This document shows positions 16,962-24,600 of a stretch of 64,000 bases of DNA, piece by piece. The stretch is from Bacteroidota bacterium (GTDB taxonomy: Bacteria; Bacteroidota; Bacteroidia; Chitinophagales; Saprospiraceae). How positions within the stretch are numbered: the stretch's first letter is position 1; the number at the start of each line of letters is the position of its first letter. The position numbers were made by a program, and so were the translations under genes. Where the stretch lies: NCBI GenBank assembly GCA_016124585.1, contig WGNL01000006.1, forward strand, positions 1 to 64,000, in the 5' to 3' direction. Under the pieces are notes generated by a model. It did no database searches, had not been told where the DNA came from, and saw only the letters and a list, made by a program, of their open reading frames with translations.

Positions 16962-17120
16962 AAAACTGTAGCGTCTCTTTTTATTTCACAAAAAATCCAA
17001 TAAAGTTTTACATATTAGCTTCCTTGCATATTTTAGCGTCCAATTCTGAGAAAACGGGAATCAAATAGTTCCAAAACCAACTTAACGTATCACCACACAT
17101 ACCACTAGGCCATTCAAAGC

Positions 17121-17825
17121 ATGAACACACAGACCCGTCGGTATTTATTCATTGATTACGAAAACCTGCTGCAGGTTAAGTTCAAGAAATTAGAGAAGGT
17201 TGCGTCTAAAATCTTCATCTTCGTCGAATCCACGCAGGAAACGGTTCCGCTTGCGCTTGTGCGTCAGGCACAGAGTTCTGGTAAAAACATACGTTGGATA
17301 GTGGTCAACAACCCCAATGGTGGCAAACTGAACTATCATATCGCCTTCATCATGGGCAAACTCCACCAAAAGCTGGAAGACGACGTGGAGTTTGCCGTCG
17401 TGTCTAATGACCCTGAATTTGACCCACTCATCAGCTTTATCAATACCACTGGCCGCAGTTGCATACGCGTAAAACGCAAACAGGACGAAAGCTCCATTTA
17501 CGAAGAATCCAGCCTGAACTACAGCAAGCCACCTGAGTTCGTGGACGAGTTTTCGATGAAAAATTTCCATGAAAATACCGCGGAAGAGGAGGATGGGATG
17601 CCCGTCATGGTAGAGGACGAATTGATTACCCGCACTGCCGAAGAAACCGTCAAGCGCCTTATCCGCTCAGGCAATCGCCCCGCCGAGATTTCAACTTTGA
17701 AAAATTACATACTTTTGCACAGTCAAGAAGTTTCCCTGCACGGAAATGTCGAGCGCATCATTCAGAAGTTGAAGGATACAAAAGACATCGAAATCCAGAA
17801 AGGGGAAGTGATTTACAATTTTTAG
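17121..17825 (+). CDS. PIN-like domain protein, putative nuclease
   Basis: The N-terminal part (about 1-125) of this 234-residue protein resembles the PIN/NYN nuclease fold: the first strand carries the acidic start YLFIDYENLL (D12, E14), a later strand ends VVSNDPEFDPLI with two more acidic residues, and a final strand reads RSCIRVKR. The C-terminal 70 residues form a small helical domain (TAEETVKRLIRSGNRPAEI...) similar to winged-helix/OST-HTH tails of such proteins. It is likely RNA-related, but the substrate is unknown. It lies upstream of frr, with a repeat in the 91-bp gap, so co-transcription is possible. Confidence 0.72.
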   Translation: MNTQTRRYLFIDYENLLQVKFKKLEKVASKIFIFVESTQETVPLALVRQAQSSGKNIRWIVVNNPNGGKLNYHIAFIMGKLHQKLEDDVEFAVVSNDPEFDPLISFINTTGRSCIRVKRKQDESSIYEESSLNYSKPPEFVDEFSMKNFHENTAEEEDGMPVMVEDELITRTAEETVKRLIRSGNRPAEISTLKNYILLHSQEVSLHGNVERIIQKLKDTKDIEIQKGEVIYNF

Positions 17826-17899
17826 ACAATGGACCTAAGACTTTAGAAAAAGCTAGTCCCGGTCTAAAGTCCAACATCTAATTTCTCAAAGTCTAAAAA
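17819..17899. repeat. Word-type repeat between the PIN-like gene and frr
   Basis: TTTTTAGAC at 17819-17827 and GTCTAAAAA at 17891-17899 are inverted copies, and inside them words such as GACTTTAGA and TCTAAAGTC recur in both directions. The left arm contains the stop codon of the PIN-like gene (17823-17825). Arms are less perfect than in the other elements. Confidence 0.5.
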
Positions 17900-17916
17900 C
17901 AGACACGACTACGCAA

Positions 17917-18477
17917 ATGGAAGACATTAATAGTTTATTGCAATCTGCCGAGGATTCCATGAAGGCCTCCATTGAACACCTTCAATACGAACTTACCAAA
18001 ATCAGAACCGGCAAAGCCTCCTCCAATCTTCTCAACGATATTGCGGTCAGCTACTACGGTACCATGACGCCGATCAACCAAGTGGCCAGCGTTTCCACAG
18101 CCGATGCTCGCACCATCGTCATTCAGCCTTGGGAGAAAAACATGCTTCGTCCTATCGAAAATGCGATTTTCGAAGCTAATCTCGGCATCACACCGATGAA
18201 CGACGGCGAAGTCATCCGCCTTACCGTCCCAATGCTCACGGAAGAGCGTCGCCGTGACCTCGTGAAGCAGGCAAAACATATTGGTGAAGAAGCCAAAGTG
18301 AGCGTCCGCAGCGTTCGCCACAAGGCACTTGACACCATTAAAAAAGCGGTGAAAGACGGTTTTTCAGAAGATGGTGGCAAGGACATGGAAAACAGTGTCC
18401 AAAACCTCGTCAATAAATATGTGGGCAATATTGACCACATGATTGAGGTGAAGGAGAAAGACGTGATGCACGTATAA
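17917..18477 (+). CDS. frr: Ribosome recycling factor
   Basis: RRF splits post-termination ribosomes together with EF-G. The 186-residue length is exactly that of the family, and the sequence has the hallmarks: an initial long helix with KIRTGKAS, then YYGTMTPINQVASVSTADARTIVIQPW, the loop NLGITPMNDGEVIRLTVPMLTEERR and a C-terminal helix with VRSVRHKA. It follows the PIN-like gene on the same strand and is ended by a strong hairpin. Confidence 0.96.
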   Translation: MEDINSLLQSAEDSMKASIEHLQYELTKIRTGKASSNLLNDIAVSYYGTMTPINQVASVSTADARTIVIQPWEKNMLRPIENAIFEANLGITPMNDGEVIRLTVPMLTEERRRDLVKQAKHIGEEAKVSVRSVRHKALDTIKKAVKDGFSEDGGKDMENSVQNLVNKYVGNIDHMIEVKEKDVMHV

Positions 18478-18541
18478 AAATTGGCAGTTTGACAGTTGGC
18501 AGTGTGCAGTCAACTTGGAAATAGCTTGCAAATATCTATAC

Positions 18542-18589
18542 AAAAAGAAGAGAGGTGACACTTTTTAGAATGTCACCTCTCTTCTTTTT
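18542..18589. terminator. Strong bidirectional terminator between frr and the DUF5682 gene
   Basis: A perfect 19-bp stem (18542-18560 with 18571-18589) and 10-nt loop, starting with an A tract and ending in a T tract, separates the convergent genes. Just before it, 18480-18518 holds single-arm word repeats (TTGGCAGT, TGACAGT, TTGGCAGT, GTGCAGT). Confidence 0.88.
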
Positions 18590-18609
18590 GAATCATCAAA
18601 TAATAGAAA

Positions 18610-20889
18610 TCACCCAAGCAGCCCCCTCACCAGTGGCAACACTTGCCCTGCCCTATCCTCCTCAAAATCAGCTACTTCCGCCATCTTTTCTATCACCTGA
18701 CCTCGTTTGGCAATGTTCAACATCCGCTCCCGCTCCGGCGCTGGAAAACGAGAGAAGGTTCGCCGCAGCAGTGGGAGTGTATCCCTGAAAACATCCTCGT
18801 GCAGGCCGTCCACCCAGTTGTCCAACAGGTTCCAGAGAGCGGAATTGTGGAGCAAAAGCAGGCCGCTACCTTGCAGGAATCCCTCCAACCATTGCGCAGC
18901 CTCCAGCGGTGGCGTGGCTTGGGAAAGCGAGTATTCCATGCGGATGGCAGTCTCAGCTTCCGACCTGATTTTTTTATCAAATAAAATACGGGTACAAGCG
19001 CCCGTCAGAATTCCATTGACCAATTGGTTGTCAGCGATGAAGGCAATGCAGTCGAACCACTGGCCGAAAAAACTGGGCTCATTGAGCAGGCCGAGTGCCC
19101 GGTTTACCCCCATCAATTTTTCAAAAGCTTCCCGACTGGCATCCTCGTCGAGGTTGACAACGGCAGCAGGCAGTCCAATGCAGATGCGGGGTACGAGATG
19201 CTGCACTACTAACTCCACCGCCCGCACATCAGTGCCACGGGTATTGCCGTAGCGCACGATTTGCGCCAGCGGTGGTAGCGCTTCCATCAAGTGGTAAACA
19301 TCGGTGGTGAGGGCGGCAAGATTCTCCAATTTGCGCAGCAACAAACCGAAAGCTGCTGGCAAATCGGCGTTCAACACCTGCTTCACGAGCTGCGTGAGCG
19401 CAGGCAGCGCCTCGGTTTCTTCCGTTTTTTTGGTTAAAAAATTGACACAGGCTTCTTCCACAGTATTCCCCCAAGCTCCTTTTTCAATGATGCGGATGGC
19501 GAAATCCGGCGACCATTTCAGCTTCCAAAACTCTTTAAAGCCGCCCGCCGATTGATGGCGGTTCAGTTCCATGAGCCTGCCCCAAGGGATACCGAGCAAC
19601 TGGAGGCGGTGCAACAGGTGGCTTTTCATCCGCCCTGATTCTTCCCGAAGGTCAATGCCTCCCTGCGGCGAAGCAGCAGTGGCACCGAGCCATTCCTCGT
19701 CGGTGTTTGACCAATATTTGGTCAAACGGGCAGATTTCACCGCCTGTTCGATGTCTTTTTGCAGGGGCACGGTGGGAATGTCATCAGGAACACTGCCCAC
19801 TTTTTTTCCCGTAATTAGCTTATTTTCAATCAGTTGCAGCTTCTCCAAATCGCCTTCACAAATGGTGGTGACTGCCGCTTCCCGCAATTCGTCAATGCCC
19901 GGCAGGGCCAATCCCCGCATCGTTGCCAGTGTCTCCGCCAGCCGGATGGCCTCAATCACATTGGCCGACGAGGCGTCGAGGTCTTCTTTGCGGAGCAATA
20001 TGGCTACCTGGACCATCCAGTGTGTCGCAGCGTTTTTCCCTTCCGAAAAAATCAGTTCGTACCACGCCGGGGAGACGATGCCCGCCCGATAACCGCTCTG
20101 GAAAGTGAGGCGGTCGTAGCTCCATGGAATCCAGGTAGCCGTGGTCTTGATTTTTTTGATGCCCTTCAGCAGGGCGGCGTCGTGGCTGGCTTTTATTTTT
20201 TCAAAACCGGCCAGCGCAGGCACGTGCCACGCCCCGCACACGACGGCGATATTTTGAAAACCGTCCTTCTCGGCCTTCCGAATGGCTTGCCGCATGTACG
20301 CCTCCCGCAGCAGGGTTCGGAGGCTTTCCTCGGTGCCTTCCCGCAGGGCGGCCATCATCTTCGCAATGGCGGCAAAAATCTCCGCCCCGTTCCCGGCACT
20401 CTCGAACATGGCTTCCCACCAGCGTTCGCTGTCCGTGTAGCCTGCCAGCGTGGCGAGGTGCGCCATCGGGTCGGCCCGGAAGGCACGCTCTTCGGGGGTC
20501 ATTTTTTCCAAAAATCCGAGCGCCGACTGCGGGTTTTGCCGCTCGGCCTCGTCAAGGGCGAAATGGATGTCCATGCCCAAGTCCATGAAGCGAACGGGGA
20601 TGTTCCGTTGCTGCGCAAACTGGATGGCCTGCCACTCCGGCGAGAACTCGGCGAAGGGGAGATAGCTCGCTCGCCCCAGGTCTTTGGGGTCGTAGATGAG
20701 CATGGCGACGGGGGGTATCAAGGATTGAGGGGTTGTAGGATTGAGGGATTTAATATGAGCGGCCATTGGCTCGGCATCGGCTGGGGCTTCGACGAGAAGA
20801 CAGTCAGGCGGATTGGCTTCGAGGGCCGAAAGGACGGCTTTGGTAGAGCCGGGGCCATGATGTCGGATGCCGAGGAGTGAGATGGTCAT
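18610..20889 (-). CDS. DUF5682 family protein
   Basis: The 759-residue protein begins LLGIRHHGPGSTKAV and LLVEAPADAE, the recognisable start of the DUF5682 family, which contains conserved RHHGPGS and later FAEFSPEWQ and CGAWHVPAL segments. In other bacteria such genes lie with SWIM-finger, DUF5691, MoxR-type AAA and VWA genes, a suspected multi-component system of unknown role; none of those partners is here, so it is an orphan copy. Residues 46-58, between MAAH and PPVAM, are encoded by repeated TCAATCCT-type words (20720-20754) like those in the intergenic fold-back elements, probably a later insertion. Function is unknown. Confidence 0.8.
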   Translation of the reverse strand: MTISLLGIRHHGPGSTKAVLSALEANPPDCLLVEAPADAEPMAAHIKSLNPTTPQSLIPPVAMLIYDPKDLGRASYLPFAEFSPEWQAIQFAQQRNIPVRFMDLGMDIHFALDEAERQNPQSALGFLEKMTPEERAFRADPMAHLATLAGYTDSERWWEAMFESAGNGAEIFAAIAKMMAALREGTEESLRTLLREAYMRQAIRKAEKDGFQNIAVVCGAWHVPALAGFEKIKASHDAALLKGIKKIKTTATWIPWSYDRLTFQSGYRAGIVSPAWYELIFSEGKNAATHWMVQVAILLRKEDLDASSANVIEAIRLAETLATMRGLALPGIDELREAAVTTICEGDLEKLQLIENKLITGKKVGSVPDDIPTVPLQKDIEQAVKSARLTKYWSNTDEEWLGATAASPQGGIDLREESGRMKSHLLHRLQLLGIPWGRLMELNRHQSAGGFKEFWKLKWSPDFAIRIIEKGAWGNTVEEACVNFLTKKTEETEALPALTQLVKQVLNADLPAAFGLLLRKLENLAALTTDVYHLMEALPPLAQIVRYGNTRGTDVRAVELVVQHLVPRICIGLPAAVVNLDEDASREAFEKLMGVNRALGLLNEPSFFGQWFDCIAFIADNQLVNGILTGACTRILFDKKIRSEAETAIRMEYSLSQATPPLEAAQWLEGFLQGSGLLLLHNSALWNLLDNWVDGLHEDVFRDTLPLLRRTFSRFPAPERERMLNIAKRGQVIEKMAEVADFEEDRAGQVLPLVRGLLG

Positions 20890-20942
20890 GGGGTAAAATT
20901 AGGCAAAAGGTTTTGACCGAAAACAATTTGCACTAGCGCAAA

Positions 20943-20976
20943 AAAAGGCGAAGCGACACTAGCCACTTCGCCTTTT
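20943..20976 (-). terminator. Terminator of the cohesin/SprB T9SS gene
   Basis: An 11-bp stem (20943-20953 with 20966-20976) with a 12-nt loop is followed on the minus strand by a run of T. It is 30 bp after the stop at 21006. Confidence 0.8.
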
Positions 20977-21005
20977 CACTGAGAAATGGCGATTGCGCTT
21001 CGCCC

Positions 21006-23621
21006 CTATTGTACTACTAGTTTCAGCTGCCCAGCTGGTTGGTCGTCCATTTCAAAAAGCACGATATACAGTCCGCTGACAAGCGGTGCTTCTATTTGCC
21101 GAGTAGATCGGAGCGCCGATAAAATAAACTGTTCTTGGGCCACCTTTTTGCCATTGTCAGAGATGATGGTGGCCTTGATTTTTCCCGGTTTTTTGACCGA
21201 AAAAACTATCGTCATTTCCTGATTGGTACGGGCAGGGTTAGGATAAAACTCGACGGCTTCTAAGTTGCTTCCAGTCTCTATGGTTCCCGTAAAAAGGCCG
21301 TAAACTTCGTAGCCGAACACATGTTGGCAACCCACACCATCTGTGATGGTGACTACATAGTCGCCTGGTGGAACATTCATCAAGGACTGTGTTGTGGCGC
21401 CGTTGTTCCATTGGAAACTAAAAGGCCCGCCGCCCCCGTTCACCCCAGAAATTATGACAGAGCCGTCTGAACTGGTCATGTTGGAAGCATTTGTGACATT
21501 TACTACTGGCATGATGGAGCCAGGGCTTTGGATGTCAAAACTGGCCGTGGAAGTGCAACCGGCGCCATCCGTAACGGTCACCGTGTAATTCCCAGCGTAG
21601 AGGTCATCATTGATGCGGGTCGTGCTTCCATCGCTCCACAGGTAGTGAAACGGGGCTTCCCCACCAGTAATCTGAAGCTCAATAGAGCCATCCACGAGGT
21701 AGGCACAGGACATATCGGAAACTTGTGCGTCAATGCCGATAGGCACTGGTGTGCCAACATTGTAAACCTTCACCAATGGGCAACCTCCTGAAGCATCTGT
21801 GATGGTTACCCGATATTCTCCAACAGCGAGCAAGAAAATATCCTGTGTGGTAGCGCCGTTGCTCCATAGATAGTTGAGCGTCCCATTGCCACCTGTAGCC
21901 GTCAGGTCAATGGCACCGTTAGCTTGGCCGCTGCAATCAGTAGACTGAACAAGTGCCGAGGCGGTAATTGTGGAGTTGTTGTCGATGATAAAATTACCAT
22001 CATTACTGCCTGGCACTACTTGGGTAAGGTTTTGATGAACAACCAAATTGTCGGTGATGGAACCTGTGAAGCTCAATGGCGTGCTAGCTCCAATGCTGCC
22101 ATTCGCTACAAATTTCAGTTCGCAGATAGCTGTGCCATTCGCTGCTGTGACGCCGGATGAGGTTTGGGTATTGACCCAGACTAAGCTCAGCTTGCCATTG
22201 TTGATAGCGGCTTGGCCGAGGCTGTTGTTCGTGAACCCAACCAAATTGAAGTTAGCTGCAGAAAGAAATTGCAAGATGCTGGCATCCCATTCCAACGTGA
22301 ATTGAAAGCCCCGGATGTTTTGAAAGTCTTCCACTCGAAGGTGATAAACAACTGTGTCACCCGTATTGCAGGCATTGAGGTTTTCTAATGAAAAACTGGT
22401 GTTCAGTGCTGGCGGGGCATCAGTGGATGGGTCTGCCACGTCGCCAATTTTTATCCCATAAAAATCCTGACCAACAAGGGAGTCCTGAAGGTTTGTCACA
22501 AGAATACTCTCTGGGAACTGTGGCATGAAAGGGTTTAGGGGGTTGGGGAAAACATAATTTTTTGGAACAAAACGCCAAGATGTGCTCATAGGGAAATTGG
22601 GTGAATTCCCGAAAAGTACATCCCGGATGGCAGCTATATCTGTGAATGTGATAATGTTGTCAATATTGGCATTGGCCGCAATCAGCCGATAGGGATCGGT
22701 GATGGGTTGGCTATTGTTGATGTGCTGCGCAATGGCAATCAAGTCCACTACCGTGATGCCTTCTTTATGATTAATGTCTTTGAAAGGAAGTAATTCATAA
22801 TCGGAACCAGAGAGGAGAGTCCCGCAATCGTAATTTCCATTTGCGTCGGTCACGTCCATGCTAATGGAAGCAGCTTTTACATCCACATCTGGTACGGGTG
22901 TTCCGTTTGGTCGGGTAATATTACCAGAGATGGTGAGTGGGTCGCTGTTCTGGAAGATGAGAAAACCTGCCCCGCCACCAATGTCTAAGTTTTTTACCCA
23001 AAATTCGCCGTATGGATAGCCATTGAAATCACCAGCCGTCCAATCTGGTTGTGCGCCGGGGAACATATCGTAGAGGGTGTATGCAGCATTGAATGGCTGT
23101 GTGGAAGTTGCCAAAGGATACAAACCACCTGCATTGCTGATGGTAAACATGTACAGGTCTTCGGATTGGTCCACAAGGAACCCAAAATCATCTACCGTTT
23201 GGGCAACGTCTGAAATATCAACAGCCGTAAAATAAAACCTGACTTTCAAAGAATCCACGATGGGGTTGGCACCAGTAATTTGCCAATACCGATTGGCCAC
23301 GATCCAAATTTCTGTGTTGATGTAATCTGCACCAGAAAGGTTGTAACCACCTGTGTTGAAGCTGGGCAAGGTGCCCGATTTCACTGTCATGCCTTGATTA
23401 ATGGAGCCGATGTCCTGTCCATTTTTTTTGATGGAAAACAAGATTCGGTTGTTGGTGCTGTTGTAGTAGTGCGTCCAACCCTCGGCATCCGTACATTCCT
23501 CATCAGCGACTAGCACCTGATTAGTCATATTGATAACTTCGAGCGCAGAGAGGTCACATTGGGCATTGGCAAAGCCAATGAAAGCCCAAATGAAAATAGT
23601 GACAAGTGTAAAAAATTTCAT
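21006..23621 (-). CDS. Secreted T9SS type A protein with dockerin-like, cohesin and SprB-repeat domains
   Basis: The 871-residue protein has a signal peptide (about 1-20), an N-terminal region without recognised family, a short carboxypeptidase-regulatory-like strand set followed by a dockerin-like part (about 260-330, with DINHKEGITVVDLIAIAQHI and ANIDNIITFTDIAAIRDVLF), a cohesin-type beta-sandwich (about 405-545, RGFQFTLEWDASILQF), three SprB-type repeats (about 555-785, each with YLWSNGATTQ or similar, then YTVTVTDGAGC), and a type A sorting domain (about 795-871, VEFYPNPA ... SGLYIVLF) for export and surface anchoring by T9SS. It probably acts in adhesion or matrix building. Having cohesin- and dockerin-like modules in one chain is notable. 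Confidence 0.85.
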   Translation of the reverse strand: MKFFTLVTIFIWAFIGFANAQCDLSALEVINMTNQVLVADEECTDAEGWTHYYNSTNNRILFSIKKNGQDIGSINQGMTVKSGTLPSFNTGGYNLSGADYINTEIWIVANRYWQITGANPIVDSLKVRFYFTAVDISDVAQTVDDFGFLVDQSEDLYMFTISNAGGLYPLATSTQPFNAAYTLYDMFPGAQPDWTAGDFNGYPYGEFWVKNLDIGGGAGFLIFQNSDPLTISGNITRPNGTPVPDVDVKAASISMDVTDANGNYDCGTLLSGSDYELLPFKDINHKEGITVVDLIAIAQHINNSQPITDPYRLIAANANIDNIITFTDIAAIRDVLFGNSPNFPMSTSWRFVPKNYVFPNPLNPFMPQFPESILVTNLQDSLVGQDFYGIKIGDVADPSTDAPPALNTSFSLENLNACNTGDTVVYHLRVEDFQNIRGFQFTLEWDASILQFLSAANFNLVGFTNNSLGQAAINNGKLSLVWVNTQTSSGVTAANGTAICELKFVANGSIGASTPLSFTGSITDNLVVHQNLTQVVPGSNDGNFIIDNNSTITASALVQSTDCSGQANGAIDLTATGGNGTLNYLWSNGATTQDIFLLAVGEYRVTITDASGGCPLVKVYNVGTPVPIGIDAQVSDMSCAYLVDGSIELQITGGEAPFHYLWSDGSTTRINDDLYAGNYTVTVTDGAGCTSTASFDIQSPGSIMPVVNVTNASNMTSSDGSVIISGVNGGGGPFSFQWNNGATTQSLMNVPPGDYVVTITDGVGCQHVFGYEVYGLFTGTIETGSNLEAVEFYPNPARTNQEMTIVFSVKKPGKIKATIISDNGKKVAQEQFILSALRSTRQIEAPLVSGLYIVLFEMDDQPAGQLKLVVQ

Positions 23622-23639
23622 GGGTTTTCGATTTCTGAG

Positions 23640-23759
23640 TGTGAGAAAATGATCATCTCAAATTGAGGGGGAGCGGCCAAAAGGCGCATTGTATGCAGGT
23701 TTTGGTTGAGTGGCAACCAGTTCAAAAAACCTTTTTGGCCGTAACTCACAATATGAGAT
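23640..23759 (-). other. Nested inverted repeats in the leader of the T9SS gene, possible structured RNA
   Basis: Complementary pairs are nested here: CGGCCAAAAGG (23674-23684) with CCTTTTTGGCCG (23730-23741, one bulge) enclosing TGGTTG-agtgg-CAACCA (23703-23719). TGTGAG (23640-23645) can pair with CTCACA (23745-23750), which competes with ATCTCA (23655-23660) pairing TGAGAT (23754-23759). The block lies 20-140 bp upstream of the ATG at 23621. No known riboswitch motif was recognised. Confidence 0.4.
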
Positions 23760-23782
23760 ATTTCAAAAAAAGCAAATATTAT

Positions 23783-23901
23783 GATTCTACCCTGTTTAGG
23801 GCATTTTGTTTCATGCAAAAACCAGTAATATGTGTAGTTTAATCTGTCCTTTCACAGGGTTTCCCGAAAGGAGAAGTGGAGGTAGAATCGGCATGCTGCC
23901 G
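23783..23901 (+). other. Inverted-repeat block upstream of pnuC, possible structured RNA
   Basis: GATTCTACC (23783-23791) and GGTAGAATC (23881-23889) form a perfect 9-bp closing stem. Inside, CCTTTC and GAAAGG enclose GGGtttCCC (about 23858-23880), and CTGT/ACAG can compete with it; after the closing stem CGGCATGCTGCCG makes a small hairpin. No TPP or other known riboswitch consensus was seen. A near match to the -7 element (CATATTTG, about 23932-23939) lies downstream, so it is not certain that the block is transcribed with pnuC. Confidence 0.4.
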
Positions 23902-23984
23902 TACATTGCCCCACAAAATAAGAACCCCTAGGCCATATTTGCAAAAAAAGCATTTAAAACTAACTGGATAACGGTAGGGCTAAA

Positions 23985-24596
23985 ATGGATTTTCAGGCGT
24001 TTATCACAGATTTTGCGGAGCAGCTAAAAAGCCAAACTCCGATAGATTGGGCTATTACGTTCACAGCCTTGTTGTACGTTTGGCTAGCGGCAAGAGAGAG
24101 CCCATGGTGCTGGGTGTCGGGAATTGTGAGCAGTGGGCTTTGGGCTTGGGCTGATTTTGCCCGCTACAACCTCTGGTTGGATGGCCTGCTGCAGGCCTTC
24201 TACGTGCTGATGGGTTTCATTGGGTTGTACACTTGGCTTTTTGCGAAGCAAAGAAACCAAGCTAAGCTCGCCATACAAAGGTTATCACTGCGCCAACATG
24301 GATTGCTATGGTTGGCTGGCGGAGCGCTCACATTTGCACTGGGTTTTTTGTTTAAAAAATACACGACAACCTCCTTTCCCTACGCTGATTCTTTTATTAC
24401 AGCTTTCAGCATTATTGCCACATTCTTGACCATCAAGAAAGTGTTGGAGAACTGGCTTTATTGGGTGCTTTTCGACACATTGGCTATTTTTCTTTTTCTC
24501 GCAAAAGATGCGGTGTTGGTGGCCGTGGTTATGGTCGTTTACACGGCAATGGCCATTTATGGTTACTTAAATTGGAAAAAGGAAATGTTACATTAG
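23985..24596 (+). CDS. pnuC: Nicotinamide riboside transporter PnuC family protein
   Basis: PnuC proteins carry nicotinamide riboside or related vitamins (thiamine in the PnuT branch) across the inner membrane. The 203-residue protein has about seven hydrophobic segments and the typical tryptophan-rich features ESPWCWVSGIVSSGLWAW, LQAFYVLMGFIGLYTW and ENWLYWVLFD near the C-terminus. The substrate cannot be told from sequence alone; with nadB elsewhere in the window a role in NAD supply is reasonable, while thiamine uptake is the alternative. The T9SS-B gene starts 4 bp after its stop. Confidence 0.85.
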   Translation: MDFQAFITDFAEQLKSQTPIDWAITFTALLYVWLAARESPWCWVSGIVSSGLWAWADFARYNLWLDGLLQAFYVLMGFIGLYTWLFAKQRNQAKLAIQRLSLRQHGLLWLAGGALTFALGFLFKKYTTTSFPYADSFITAFSIIATFLTIKKVLENWLYWVLFDTLAIFLFLAKDAVLVAVVMVVYTAMAIYGYLNWKKEMLH

Positions 24597-24600
24597 CAGC

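Noticed and set aside
23618-23818. 66-codon minus-strand frame overlapping the T9SS gene leader
   Set aside because: It overlaps the start of the real gene, covers the inverted-repeat block and shows no protein-like features.
23783-23984. TPP riboswitch in front of pnuC
   Set aside because: The conserved CTGAGA and ACCTGA-type cores of that riboswitch are not present.
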